A DNA stretch of 64,000 nt from Myrica gale (GCA_963930655.1 OZ005601.1:14123501-14187500), one strand, 5' to 3'; shown: positions 34,422-45,672, counted from the first letter of the stretch. Notes: generated by a model not told the origin, from the letters alone. A program made the numbers and translations.

Positions 34422-36965
34422 TCAAGTTCTTGACCTTCTGATAGGCGATCGGCTGCAAGTTGGCATTCCAGTAAAAGAGCGGTTAAAAAATCTAGTGTAA
34501 TACAAGCAAACTACAAAGGTGAAATGAACATCGCAAAAATTTCATTAATCGAATGTGTACCTCCGGAACTGGCCATGTTCAGGACTCCTGTTCCTACCAT
34601 AGTCGGGACTCCGCCGCCTGTCATAAGCCGGGCCATTGTACCTATCATAAACAGGGCTGCCAGGACGACCATAATCAGGACTTGGGCGCCTGTGATATAC
34701 AGGACTTGGTGACCTCCTATAAGGACTAACTCCACGCCCACCATAACCTCCTCTTCTAGGGCTATCATAATACTTGTCACCCCTCTCATCATCATCCCTC
34801 AAAGCATACTCAACGGATACCACCCTGTCCAATAGCTTGCTGCAAATAAAAGTCATATAGGTCACACAATACAATAACAAAGAGTGTTGCCCAAACAACA
34901 CAATGAAAAACCATGCTACAAACCTCATGTGAGTACACTCAAGTGCTTTCGTAGCATCTTCCTGAGTCTCATACTGGACAAATGCAAAATTCCGACGAAT
35001 TCTTACATTAAGAACCCTTCCATAAGGTTCAAAGTGCCGTTCTATATCACGATCAGTTGTGCACTTAGGATCAAAGTTAATTACAAACAAGGTTTTAGTA
35101 GGCCTCCGGTTAACCACAGACCTAGATCCATCACGAGGTCGACCACGTTCACCCTGAAATAAAAATAGATGATAACAGAAACACAAATAAATGTGAGTGA
35201 CAAAAATGAGAACCGAATGGCCATGTGAGTGACAAAAATGAGACAAATAACAATTGATGATGACAGAAACACCCTTAAGTGCAAGATTGTACCTTAGCCC
35301 ACTCCACTGACAACTTACGCCTGTCATAACCGAATGGCCTTCCATCAAGGCCACGAATGGCATCTTCAGTGTCACGCTCATCCATGAAATACACAAAAGC
35401 AAAGCCTGCAGTAACCAGTGACACAAAATCAGAGGCAGAACTGATTATGAAAAGCATTGGCCTATCATCCACTCAGCTGACAGTACATTAGCCTCAAGTT
35501 TTTTTTCCCCTAAAGCAAAATCTAAAAATAAAAAAATACAACACCTGCATGTAAGTGAAGGGCAGGCTGATGCACATAAGAGCGTAGAGGCGTTGCATGA
35601 AGAACTAATGATTGTTGCATCTAAAAGTTTTTAATCCAATGTTTCAGGTCTGAGATGTCACTGCTAAGCATGCTTCGCCATTCAGAAAGCACGAGTTCAG
35701 AAATGGAAGACATAGGGCGACAGATTCAGTGATCCCACTTATAACCAGTTGTTGGCATGGCATGACATTGATCACCTATATCATTGTTGGTAGGCATGGC
35801 ATAATAAATTGACTTATTCCACTACCACAAGTCTTGTGAAATGGGAAGCGATGAAGTGGGTGAGTAAAGGATTGATCAGAGTGTAGAAAATGCAGGATGA
35901 TGCTATCTTTGTGAGGAAGGAGAACAGGCAAAGAAGGTTTCCTTCCCAAAATAAGTATTTGGCACAGATGCTGGCGAGCCCAGATAGAAGCTCATCGCAT
36001 TTTCCACTAGTAGATGTTCCTGCGTCAAAAGAAACACTTAAATATGGAGGCTTACTCCAAGAAATTGCAAAGTTCTGGCTCCCATTCATTCCCATCAGGA
36101 AACAGGCATTGGATATGCACACTACACAAGTAGCAACATATCCATACCAAAAGAACTGATGTGTCTTGGTTAATTAAAGATCGAGTTGAGCTGTACCCAT
36201 GTGCCCAATTATCTAGAAATCCTTGTGACCAGGAATCATAGAAGCAGCCACAGCTCAAAAATTCCCAGAAACTACAACAAACCCAAATCACCGACAGCAT
36301 TCTATCTTAAAAGAGATTGCCCTAAATAAGGAAAAACAATAGAGTTTAGTTATGAATTACCAAAACTTCAAAAGTTTTACTTAATTGGAACTAAGAATAT
36401 AGAAACCTATTATCCGTACGAAAATATTAAAATGGTACACATGTAAAAATGGAGTCAATATAAGAGATGAACTCCACAAATTCAAGAGCAAAATTGGCAC
36501 TTCTAAGAGAGGTGAATGTACAAACACTCGAAGATCAATATAATAACCCCCCATACTTTTCAATATAATTACCCCCCATACTTTTCCTAGCTTGCTTATA
36601 AATATCAGGCATATAGTAGTAACTACCACCTCAAGCTCCGTATTCTTAGGAAAGAGCTACTACTTCCACATGGATGGCAAAGACAGAGATGTCCTCGTCA
36701 CGAACCACAAATTCAAAGCAATTACCAGTAAAAATATTCACTCCTCAATATATCATCGACTACTCCTTTGACATATAGGGCATTGAAAGGCTCAAATAAC
36801 GTGAAGATAACAAGTACGTGAATGCCATAGCATCAAGACCAGAAAATAACAATATTTACCAGATTTCATGTCCACGCGCTCGATCTTCCCGTATTTTCCG
36901 AACAAACGTTCCAGGTCTGATTGACGAGTATCATACTCGAAGTTGCCCACGAAAATCGGCCTCAT
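34422..36965 (-). CDS. RS31: Serine/arginine-rich splicing factor, RS31 type
   Basis: Five coding exons: 36965-36860, 35405-35293, 35153-34924, 34839-34561 and 34452-34422, all with GT-AG borders and matching phase, giving 252 residues (Arabidopsis RS31: about 264). RRM1 (residues about 1-72) starts [20 protein letters not shown] and includes GFAFVYF; RRM2 (about 93-162) includes [10 protein letters not shown] and NFAFVQYE. The RS-rich tail has repeated RRSP/YGR/YDR units and ends SPIRRSRT. The protein binds pre-mRNA and the spliceosome in nuclear speckles, setting splice-site choice. The long first coding intron (1454 bases) corresponds to the intron that is alternatively spliced in the RS family. 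Its 5' part is shared with the region upstream of the PPR gene. Confidence 0.92.
36177..36852 (-). repeat. Duplicated segment, copy A (RS31 intron 1)
   Basis: About 675 bases here match 52570-53215 closely, in the same orientation. Shared text includes AATCCTTGTGACCAGGAATCA, AGAGATTGCCCTAAATAAGG and TTGACATATAGGGCATTGAA, each cut here to 20-21 bases. The copy ends about 8 bases short of the exon 1 donor at 36859. Differences are scattered substitutions plus short indels such as the extra block near 36540-36565. Confidence 0.9.
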
Positions 36966-37223
36966 GTTCGCACCTTATCCAATCAAATTCACCTCCAAGA
37001 GTCAGGAAAAGAAAAAGATACAATCACCAAAAATACCTCTGGACTTCCCTTTTTTCTTCACTTTTGTTTGCTCTTCAGAGCCTTTTCCGAGATTGACAAA
37101 AGATCAGCAAGGATGCGAGGAAAGTACCTTCAGAGCCTTCGATTTCTCTCGGATAGAAGTAAACCCTAGGAAAGAGAGACTGTTTAATGCTATATGTATT
37201 TATTTAAAGAGAGGGTACGGTGA

Positions 37224-37230
37224 ATTTATA
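37224..37230 (-). promoter_or_regulatory. Candidate TATA box of RS31
   Basis: On the minus strand TATAAAT lies about 260 bases upstream of the start codon, followed by a CT-rich leader (GTCTCTCTTTCCTAGGG), a usual plant promoter layout. Position-based inference. Confidence 0.45.
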
Positions 37231-37546
37231 GAGGCAAACAAACCCGTAATTTCGGACTCACTACGTCTCTAATCGCCGTCCGATCATGAGAGAATCGACG
37301 GTTATGCGTAGTAGATTGGGCCGTCGTGGACTAGTCTTCACTTATTGTATAGATTAGACTTTTAGAGAATAACGAAAAGCCCAAAAAGCCTGCCTAAATA
37401 TCAGCAAAACAAGGGCTGTTAGGCCTGCCATATCCTGATATCAGCAAAACAAGGCTGTTCAAACCTGGCAGAGATGGCGATCATGATGGGCCAGTTTTAA
37501 AATATTAACCATCACTACTGTTAACTGCTAAAATCGGCCACACTTA

Positions 37547-37752
37547 GAGGGCGTTTGTTTCCGATCTTTTAAACCCTCAAAATTTTTAAACAAACATAAA
37601 ATAATCTCTCTCCTCATTAAATTATAAAATAATATTATACTATTCAATTAAATCTTCTCTCTCCTCACTTTTTCATAAAATACTATATTTTTTCACAAAC
37701 TCTAATACCCAAAATTTCCAAAACCCCAATATTTCCACAAACAAACACCCCC
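37547..37752. mobile_element. Tourist-like MITE
   Basis: Inverted ends GAGGGCGTTTGTTT (37547) and AAACAAACACCCCC (ends 37752) differ at two positions. TTA lies directly outside each end (37544-37546, 37753-37755), the 3-bp duplication of PIF/Harbinger elements. The body is 206 bases, AT-rich and non-coding. Confidence 0.75.
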
Positions 37753-37755
37753 TTA

Positions 37756-38729
37756 GTACCGATATTTATATTGGAATATTTTTTAGTCTTTTAAACACTA
37801 GACACGATTGAATTTTTTCTTTTATTTTTTTATCCATTGAGCCCATATGCCCTTTTTAAGTAATGTTTGTGCAAATTAGTTATAATGCGATTGAGTATCT
37901 TTTGAAAATGCATGAAAAAATGAATAATGATGTACACCACACTCAAATCAGACTTTTAACCGACCCTATGCATATGTGGTATCATCTGGACTGTATATTT
38001 TATTTATCAATTATGTTTTTTTTTAATATAGATGGATGACACGTATACACAAGTCTGTTAAAAATCTGATTTGAGTGTGGTGTATATCATTTCTCGAAAA
38101 AAACAAGGAATATGGCATGGATTAAGTTCTGCAATCTGTTGTAACAGTTCAAGCCAAAAACAAAAAACAAAGAAGGTACGCCATCTAAAAGCCAAAAGAG
38201 ACTCGATGCATGGATAATTATCGTTGCATAATGTTTTAAACCAATTCGGGTATGGACATTCTAAGCCTCATTTGTTCGAAGATGAGTTTGGCCTCTGAGT
38301 TCAAATCAGAGAATGCTTGCAGCATTGTGCTTGTTCAAACTAGTACTTATAGCTTTGCATTATTTTCTCCAATTTTCCCTGAATCACTTTGGAATTTGTG
38401 CTTCACCTGGACCGTACTGTTATTGTTATTGCTTTAATGAGATTCCAAGAGCTCTCCATCTCACTTCATGGGAAACGTTTTCAAAATGATTGATCCTGTT
38501 GCCATCTGGGGGAGATTGTAGATCAGGAGGGAGTGAGGAACATGTTTAGGAGTTCATCAAAGCTGAAGGAAGTTAAAACTGGAACCTAAGACAACCGTGT
38601 GAATTGGGTTTTGTGAATGTCAATCAAAGAACAAAATTTTAGCCCATTTTCTGTATGAAAAGGTTGCCTCCAACGGCTAATCTATAGATGTTTTCTGCAC
38701 CACTAGTTGGTCAAGTTCATTAAGTCACC
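37756..38729. other. Intergenic, no gene seen
   Basis: A short near-palindrome of CAGATTTTTAAC / ATCTGATTTGAGTGTGGTG type occurs around 37935-38085 (TGTACACCACACTCAAATC against GATTTGAGTGTGGTGTATA), another small inverted repeat of about 165 bases. The remainder is unremarkable; the 61-codon frame at 38252 is not supported. Confidence 0.4.
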
Positions 38730-39933
38730 CAGAGGCGGATGTAGGGGGGTGCGGTCCTTGGCGGCCGCCCCCATTACATCCCAAAAAAAAATTCATTTAG
38801 TTTTTATTTTATTATTTGTATGTTGACTTGGGACCCGACCCCCTTCGTCCAGGCTAATCTAAGTATATTTGATTCTGCAGTTTTTGAGCCTTACAAGGAC
38901 AGTAAAGTAGATCTTCTGGCACCTAAGTTGGTCTTCATTGCCCTTGATTTAAGACAGATGAATACTTTTCCCCCCTGATGCAGCTCTCTATGATGTGGTG
39001 AGAGACAATTTGAAATACCCAACATAATTGTTTCACCTATCAATATACCTTGTAAGATACAAAAAATAGACTATTTGGAATTGCAGGTACTGGTTTGGGT
39101 ATTAATTGTCATTTGATTTTGGTATTAAAAGATTTTTCTCTGTCACATACAGGTACTAGTTTCAAACTCCAGAGGAATGATTAATAAAAGAAATGGTGGA
39201 AGTTTTGGAGGAACCGTTCAGCATAGGAAAAATGGGAAAGACATTTTGGGGAGTATGAAACCAAGGATCATATGAAGCGCAAAGCTAGCGAGATTGAGAA
39301 AAGCAATGTTTTAAGAACATGTTCAATAGATATTCTTTTAAAGCTTGTAATTACATCTTATTAGAGTACATTCCTAATTTGTAAAGATTCTTGTGTTTGT
39401 TGTAAAATATTATTAATCAATAATGAAGTATATTTTGTTTTATTATCCTTGGTCTTTAAATTTTTACATCCAATTAATTATGATTATTAAAATAAATTTG
39501 TATACGGATTAAAAAAGCATGTATAGAAAATATAGGAAAAAATTAGTGGTGATTTGGAAATGCAGGAAAAAAAAGCCGCTATAGGTGGCAACTGACCACC
39601 GCTATAGGTCTATAGCGGCGGTCATGTTAGGTCTTTAGCAGCGGTCACCGACCGCCGCTATAGACCTTTAATGCCAAAAAAACCGCAACCACAGTTGGGC
39701 CTATAGCGGCGGTCACCCGAACCGCCGCGTTAGATCTGTGCCGACGGAGCTATAGAGGCGGTCACGACCGCCGCTAAAAAACCGCTGCTATAGGCCAAAA
39801 TGACCTATAGCAGCGTTTTTTGGCCTATAGCCGTTTTTTTTGTAGTGACAGTTTTTTGCATGGAAAAAAAATTTCTTATCATTTCGTCTTTAAAATTCGA
39901 CCCCCATTAATTTTGATCCTGGATCCACCACTG
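38730..39933. mobile_element. Tip100-like hAT element, non-autonomous
   Basis: The left end CAGAGGCGGATGTAGG and the right end, reversed, CAGTGGTGGATCCAGG are inverted ends of the CAGNGGCGGA type seen in Tip100-like hATs. The 8-bp duplication AAGTCACC is exact at 38722-38729 and 39934-39941. No transposase frame is present. The ends match those of the larger hAT at 43100-45517 in swapped order, so the two belong to one family. A CACTA-type end sits inside at 39553-39847. Confidence 0.88.
39553..39847. repeat. CACTA-type MITE or end nested in the hAT
   Basis: About 295 bases built from inverted copies of GACCGCCGCTATAG and GGCCTATAGCGGCGGTC, closing with TTTTTTTTGTAGTG at 39847. The left edge reads TGCAGGAAAAAAAAGCCGC where CACTACA... 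would be expected, so it is decayed. Same repeat family as 4931, 6874 and 13310. Confidence 0.7.
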
Positions 39934-40173
39934 AAGTCACCATTTTGCTTCAATGAGTTCACAGTTAAATGTCAATCGGAAGAAGGCCTCAAGATTGCAC
40001 TTTGCATGGATGCCCCAGTGGCATTTGGAAATCTGCCTTGTGCATTTTAAGATGGCTCTGGTAAACGCTCATTCAACATAAAATTGGCCGAGAGCAATTT
40101 CATTATTGCTCCCATAAAGTTTTTGTCTTGCAATGAAAACAGACTCAACTAGGCATTAGTCAAGCACATAAAT

Positions 40174-43100
40174 TCAAGAGGCTATGTCCTGGACCAACCA
40201 ATCAAACCCCTCGAGCAGCCCCTCACCAGTATATGCACTGCAGCCAACAATTTTCCAGTGCCGGGTTCTGTCCATCACTTCCAAGTTCAGTACCTGCAAA
40301 AGTACAATTACACCATCTTCAGAATCTCAGGAGTCAATATATAGAAGTATCTTTACGCTAATGCAATGTAATTTTATAGATGCCAGAAGAAAGAAAAAAC
40401 AAAAAGTATCTGCAATGGATGGCTATAGTCCTGTCCTACAATAAGAACATTAGGGCTGCACAATGCCACCGGAAAATTCCGGTGGCGCCGGTACCCGGCC
40501 TAACTGGTGTTGGTGTAGGTTTAGTTTTTTGAAAAAATGAGGATTTTTTTTTTAGTTTTTTTAGTTTAGTTTCTACTCAATAGTTTAAAATTTAGTTTCA
40601 CCTCAAGACGTAGTATTCTAGAAGCATGACAAGGTCTACTCAATAGTTTAGTTTCACCTGAATATTTGAGATTTATTGTTAGTTTTGTCTAATCAAATAC
40701 TTACATTCAAGTTACCAAAAAGCTTGCTAGGTGAATGAACTAGTTATTTAGAATTTTGGTAGAAAAAAATTACAAATTTATTGTATTTAGAAGGGTATAT
40801 AGGAAGACATTGGAATCATAATTAAAGAGTTTAATGTCAAACTTTGGTAAGTACATCACAAAATATAAGTCAAGAGGTCGAGATTCTACCACGAAAAATT
40901 TTAAATCAATGTATGAGTTTAAGAGTTTTTATGAAATTTTAACAAATTGTCTAAATTTCTAAAATTGACAAATCACTATTAAATTTTATAACATGCTTGC
41001 AAAATCAGTCACTCAATTACATTTTAGTTCAAATTTCTAATACATTTTAGTTCAAAAATTCAGACAGAGTCATCACGTTTGACCAGCGCTTGACAAGCGC
41101 TCGAGCACTATTTGAAAAAATTCAGACAGAATCATCAAGTTTGACTAGCGTTTGACAAGCGCTCGAGCGCCTCCAAAAATTGCTGAATTTTTTTATTTTC
41201 CTTGTAAAACCAAGGAAAACCCTACTAAGTTTTGAACATGTTTTAAAATTGTTATTGATTTGTTAATTAGAGGGAAACCACATATTCTCCCCTCTAAGTG
41301 TTGTTAGGGCCTAAACTGAATTTTTCAAAAGATAATAGTTTCTACTTACAGTGACGTCTCTATTACTTTGGACTTTAAATTCTCATCTTATCTTTTAAAA
41401 TGATCTTTAATATTGATTTTGGAATTTGGATTTCATTAGTTTAGATTTTATTGATATGTGATTAATGGACAAAAAGAAAAAAAAAAAATACATTGGGCCA
41501 AGTGCGTAAAATGCTAAAAAAATTGCTCAATATGAATGTAGGATAACCGGAAACCGTCACCGCTAAAGATCGATTTTTGCACTTAACAGTGTAGGCGTAG
41601 GGGGTAATTTTTTCACCTACACCGGGGTTGTGCAGCCCTAAAGAACATATGGACTTTTTTAAAGCCAGAAGCCTTACTTTAGCAATTTCCTCCTGGGTAA
41701 GGGCACCTTTTATATCCTGCTTATTTGCTAGTATCAGTAAAGATGCTCCTGACAACCTCTGTTGAATGAATATAAGTTACCATTTAAAAGTCAAACCGAG
41801 AGAGAGAGAGAGGGAGGGGGAGAGAGAGAGAAGGGGGTGTTGAGAAGCTCAAGAGAAACTACAACCTTTCTTGCAAATTTTCATTTCAGCATCCCTGAAG
41901 CTTGCAAAGCGTGGTTTTAAGCCCAGTACAAAATTTTCACATATGTAGCAAAAAGACAAATTACAGAGGATTTAAGCACTCCTTTAATCCTCTAATTAGA
42001 TAAACTTTAAAGGTAAGCATACTTAATCGTTGGTTCATGGGTCAAGGGTCAATTAGTCCAGCCAAAATAGCGAAGACAAACTTTGGAGTGCTGGCGCATT
42101 CTGCTAGTTCAGTCCATCACGGTAAGAGCCATCAACAAAACATAACCAAAAATAATCTCACAATGCCTCATTATCACACATGAGGGCGCTTGGCGGCACC
42201 CCCTCCTCTTTCTCCGGGGCGGCAAAAACACACATCCTTATCAAGTAAGATACAGAGACCACATAAGGCAGCAAGGCAGAAAGAACGTCATACCACTTCC
42301 TTCAAAAGATTGTCTAGTTCCATTTTACAGTCATCTAGCCGCCTAAGATCAGAACTGTCAACCACCCACACCAAACCATCAGTTTGCTCAAAGTAGTTTC
42401 TCCAGTAAGATCTTATAGTTTTCTGACCACCAACATCCCATATGTTAAGAGTATACCTGCGAAAGTCGTATTAATTGGATTTCAAGTAAACATATCCAAA
42501 TGTCGTATATGACAAAAGAATAATAAAAGATCAAGCTTTCCAAAATCCTGTCGAAGGAAGCTTTGATCAGCGTAGAGAATGAAGCAGTACGCCATAAAAG
42601 CAATCAATGAAAGATTCAAAAACTTGACAACTCACGGACAAAAACAAAATAATTCTCCAGATTTCAAGTAAAAGGCCAACAACCACATAAATATTTGAGA
42701 TGAATATATCTTTTGCGAGAGATTTAGACAACCCAGTCAAAATTTGAACAACCAGAATATAAATTCCTACGTTTCTAAAGAAAAAAAAAAGAATGCCATG
42801 AGTAACTGCTGAAATCTACGAGCAACGATAGATAGCAGAGTACGCCTTACTGAGAGCCCCATTACCTGTATGATAAATTGCTCCTTAGCCAATCTAAAAA
42901 ATATTTGTATTTTGCAACAACGTCAAGTACATGACAGACAGATGAACGGAATTTTCTCTATTCAGAAAGCTTACTTTTGGTAGGTGATGGTCTTGATGTT
43001 GAAGCCGAGTGTGGGACTGATTACGCTGGTGTCCTCCCCATTAATCTTCAACACAATCGTAGTCTTCCCAGAATTATCAAGCCCACTGCAAAGTATCAGC

Positions 43101-45623
43101 AGTGGCGGATCCAGGATCAAAATTCATGGGGGTCGAATTTTCAAGGTGAAATGACAAGAAATTTTTTTTCCTTCGTAATGCAAAAAATTGTCTTAAGAGT
43201 TACAATATCAAAAATTAAAGACTAAAACTATTAAGTGCTTCAACATAAACTGCAGCAGTTATGTTAACACATGTGAACCAATCAGCAACACAAATCAAGT
43301 GAACCAATCAGATGTAGATGCCTAATGTTTGTAGTGGAAGCTTCCTAGAAAGTCAAGATAGATGGTGAAATCATAGAACCTCAGGTGACAAGTGTTTATG
43401 ATGTGAAAATAGATAAAAGTGATAAAATGGTCATATGGTCTTTGCAGTTTATGCTCTCATATTGGACTAGTGTTTATGATGTGAACCGACATAAGGCACC
43501 TTATGTTATTTATAAGTACTAATCTGTGATTTGTGTTTTAGTATTTTATAAATGTTAAGGGCCTCCAAGATTCTTTTGATGATACAATGTCGTGGTCAAG
43601 CACCGTTTTATGTCCAATATCTCCACTCTAATTTCAAGTCAAAGGGTTTTAAAGGTATGGTGACTAACATTGACCTTCAGTACCGGCACAATACAACAAT
43701 TAATCAGTGTTTGCCGCTACCAGCCTACCATCTAAATCGATTATGACAGATCAAAACAGCATTACAAATTTGTTTGCTTCAGAAATCAATCCTAGAAAAG
43801 ATCACTGACAGAAGAAGCTTTGAGGAACTTCAGGAAGCAGACTATATTAATGTACCACATATATTTTGAAATCAATAATGTGGTCATTATTCCAAGACAA
43901 TAACCACAAAACACAAAAAGAAAATAGTGTTTACAGTGGTCTTTTCCCCCTTGCATATTGAAAATCCTCTCAAACAGAATCAGAAGTAATGCCATGGAAT
44001 CCTTAACAAACAATGTCAAATTAGGAATCCAATGCAAGAAGCTGTCAACATAGGAGTCACTCAATGAAGTATTTTGAGATCTACAAGATAAAATTTTGTG
44101 GATGACTACTGACTACAGGTGTACCATATACAAATGGATGCGCAACTATCTTAACTTAAGAGTAGGCCTTAAATGGAGAAATGACAAGGGGGGTAAATTA
44201 CAACAATTGTAGAAGTCGCTCCCAACTCCATCTATATAATCAAACATAGCAAGTGCTATTATATTTAAGGGTTCGAATTATTCTCTAACTATTTAATTGA
44301 GAGTGAAATGATTCAAAATTTTCACTTGGAGCTTTATTTGGATGAAGAAATTTATCATTCTTTCTTAATTAGAGCATGCATGACTTATGCAGTACCTTTC
44401 TCAAGAATTCATAAGTTTGTGCTGCTGAGATTTTGTCAGTGATATTATATCCTTGGGAGGTTTTTGCATAGGAGAATCCTGTTCCAACAGGAGCATCCAA
44501 AAATATAATACTTGCTACCTGAAAATTAAAGGGAAGAATATACAAGTCTTAACAATAAGAACAGAATAGATACCTCATAAGGGGCGTGATGATATTATAC
44601 CTGTGTCCATGAATACGGATTCAACAAAAATGTTGGCAGATTCCCATCAAAATCTTCATAATTAAATACCAATGGACCTACATTAGACTGCAAAATGATC
44701 AATTTAAGGCATCTGATCTGGACCAAGAAATAATTTGCTTTAAAAAAAACTCCAATATTCTCTCTGCCATGAACATAAAACAAAAAAAAGAAGAAGAAAG
44801 CCGGAAACAGTGAAGTCTACCAATTTCGTAAAGCAGTCCGGTGAGACCAGTACAACCAGGGCCGCCGGTAAGCCAAAGCATCAGAGGGTCCTTCTTTGGG
44901 TTCCTCTGGGATTCAATGAAGTAACAAAATAGTTGCACATCGTCCGCTTCCCCCACGCCCACGTATCTGTCAATTGACACAGACGCAATTAAGCCTAAGA
45001 CACGTATTGACAGTCTTCAAATCTATGGACAAAATGAAGAAGGAACCAAAAGTACAAGAGATATTATTACTTACCCAGTTTCAAGTTTGAATGGAAGTGT
45101 ACCCGGAAAGCCTGGCAGTGTCTCGACGATTGACTGGGACTTAACGCTGCCCAATAGAGCGCATAAAACGAACGGAAGCAGACAAAGCAAAGCGATGAGA
45201 GCAGTGGAAACGGGGCTGGGCACGGTGGCGGGTGGTGAGGCGGGGCTGGGCTGGGCACGGTGAGAGGGCACTGAAAATTCGAAGAGAGAGAGGGGGTCGA
45301 GAAAATTCGATTACCTAAATACGTTTCATTTTTTTTAGACAGATGGTGTTGTATATCAAAAAATAAAAGGCCTGATCCGTGCAGGGGTTGGCTTGGGCCA
45401 ATGGGAATCGGACCCCATAGGCCCAGGTTAACCTATGAATTAAAAAAGTATATATTAAATCTTTTTTTTTAGTTGCAATGGGTGGCTGGGCGGCCGCCAC
45501 CCCTGCATCCGCCTCTGAGTATCAGACATATTTGTGTACATGACATAGTAAGTAAACGAAGAGAATGCAATAATGTAACTTTGAGAGAGAATGGAGGTAT
45601 ACATACACCATGAGCACACGCAT
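40174..45623 (-). CDS. TTN5: ARL2/TITAN5-like small GTPase gene, probably damaged
   Basis: Exons 45623-45607 (from the first usable ATG), 43085-42975, 42456-42294, 41758-41678 and 40293-40174, with GT-AG borders. The product shows G1 GLDNSGKT, switch 1 TVISPT-like [11 protein letters not shown]3 WDVGGQK, G4 NKQD and G5 [12 protein letters not shown]2 acts in tubulin folding with cofactors; titan5 embryos arrest in Arabidopsis. Two faults appear. The expected MGLLSIIRK start reads ACG at 45672-45670 with a one-base insertion, leaving Met of MRVLMVGLD as the first in-frame start. TGA at 40176-40174 falls six codons before the ancestral TAA at 40156-40158. The GTPase core is otherwise unbroken. 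Two hAT elements lie in introns 1 and 4. It may be a weakly functional copy or a young pseudogene. Confidence 0.8.
40451..41640. mobile_element. Ac-like hAT element in ARL2 intron 4
   Basis: Inverted ends TAGGGCTGCACAA and TTGTGCAGCCCTA bound a 1190-base element, and the 8-bp duplication AAGAACAT is exact at 40443-40450 and 41641-41648. Near the left end is the palindrome CCACCGGAAAATTCCGGTGG. No coding frame. It sits 38 bases from the exon 4 donor. Confidence 0.9.
41046..41175. repeat. Tandem repeat with a hairpin core inside the hAT
   Basis: A unit of about 64 bases beginning AAAATTCAGACAGAGTCATC occurs twice. Each contains GCGCTTGACAAGCGC or a one-base variant, an inverted repeat, followed by TCGAGC. 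Subterminal position suggests a transposase-binding role, by analogy only. Confidence 0.65.
41804..41836. repeat. GA-rich microsatellite in ARL2 intron 3
   Basis: Runs of GAGAGA interrupted by GGGAGGGGG, about 33 bases. Confidence 0.7.
43100..45517. mobile_element. Pack-hAT: Tip100-like element with serine carboxypeptidase exons
   Basis: The left end CAGTGGCGGATCCAGG (43100) and the right end ...GCATCCGCCTCTG (45517; reversed CAGAGGCGGATGCAGG) are inverted. The 8-bp duplication AGTATCAG is exact at 43092-43099 and 45518-45525. No transposase is present. Four consecutive exons of a serine carboxypeptidase-like gene lie inside on the minus strand. The element occupies intron 1 of ARL2, with its edge 14 bases from the exon 2 acceptor, so it replaced the intron's pyrimidine tract neighbourhood. 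Confidence 0.88.
44396..45271 (-). pseudogene. Serine carboxypeptidase-like gene fragment (exons 1-4)
   Basis: Exon 1, 45271-45075: signal-peptide-like hydrophobic stretch ([19 protein letters not shown]), then [15 protein letters not shown]. Exon 2, 44966-44821: [40 protein letters not shown]. Exon 3, 44687-44601: [20 protein letters not shown]. Exon 4, 44518-44396: [20 protein letters not shown], then [17 protein letters not shown]. These match the N-terminal third of clade I SCPL proteins (vacuolar acyltransferases/peptidases of the alpha/beta-hydrolase fold). GGPGC, the oxyanion-hole region, is present; the GDSYSG nucleophile, the Asp and the His lie in exons that were not captured. All introns keep GT-AG borders. 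Being inside the hAT, it is a copied fragment. The frame is open, so a truncated secreted peptide is conceivable. Confidence 0.85.
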
Positions 45624-45669
45624 TTCTTTCTCTTTCCTCTTGATTTTTCGTATTATACTGAGAAGCACC

Positions 45670-45672
45670 CGT
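45670..45672 (-). other. Lost start codon of ARL2 (ACG in place of ATG)
   Basis: Upstream of the conserved [19 protein letters not shown] reading the sequence is ACGGGTGCTTCTC; the family expects ATG-Gly-Leu-Leu. One base is also in excess between this codon and the conserved frame. The codon after is therefore not in frame with the rest. Confidence 0.65.

Noticed and set aside
38252..38437. 61-codon frame and neighbouring text as a gene exon
   Set aside because: Short, no family match, and stops close by in the same frame.
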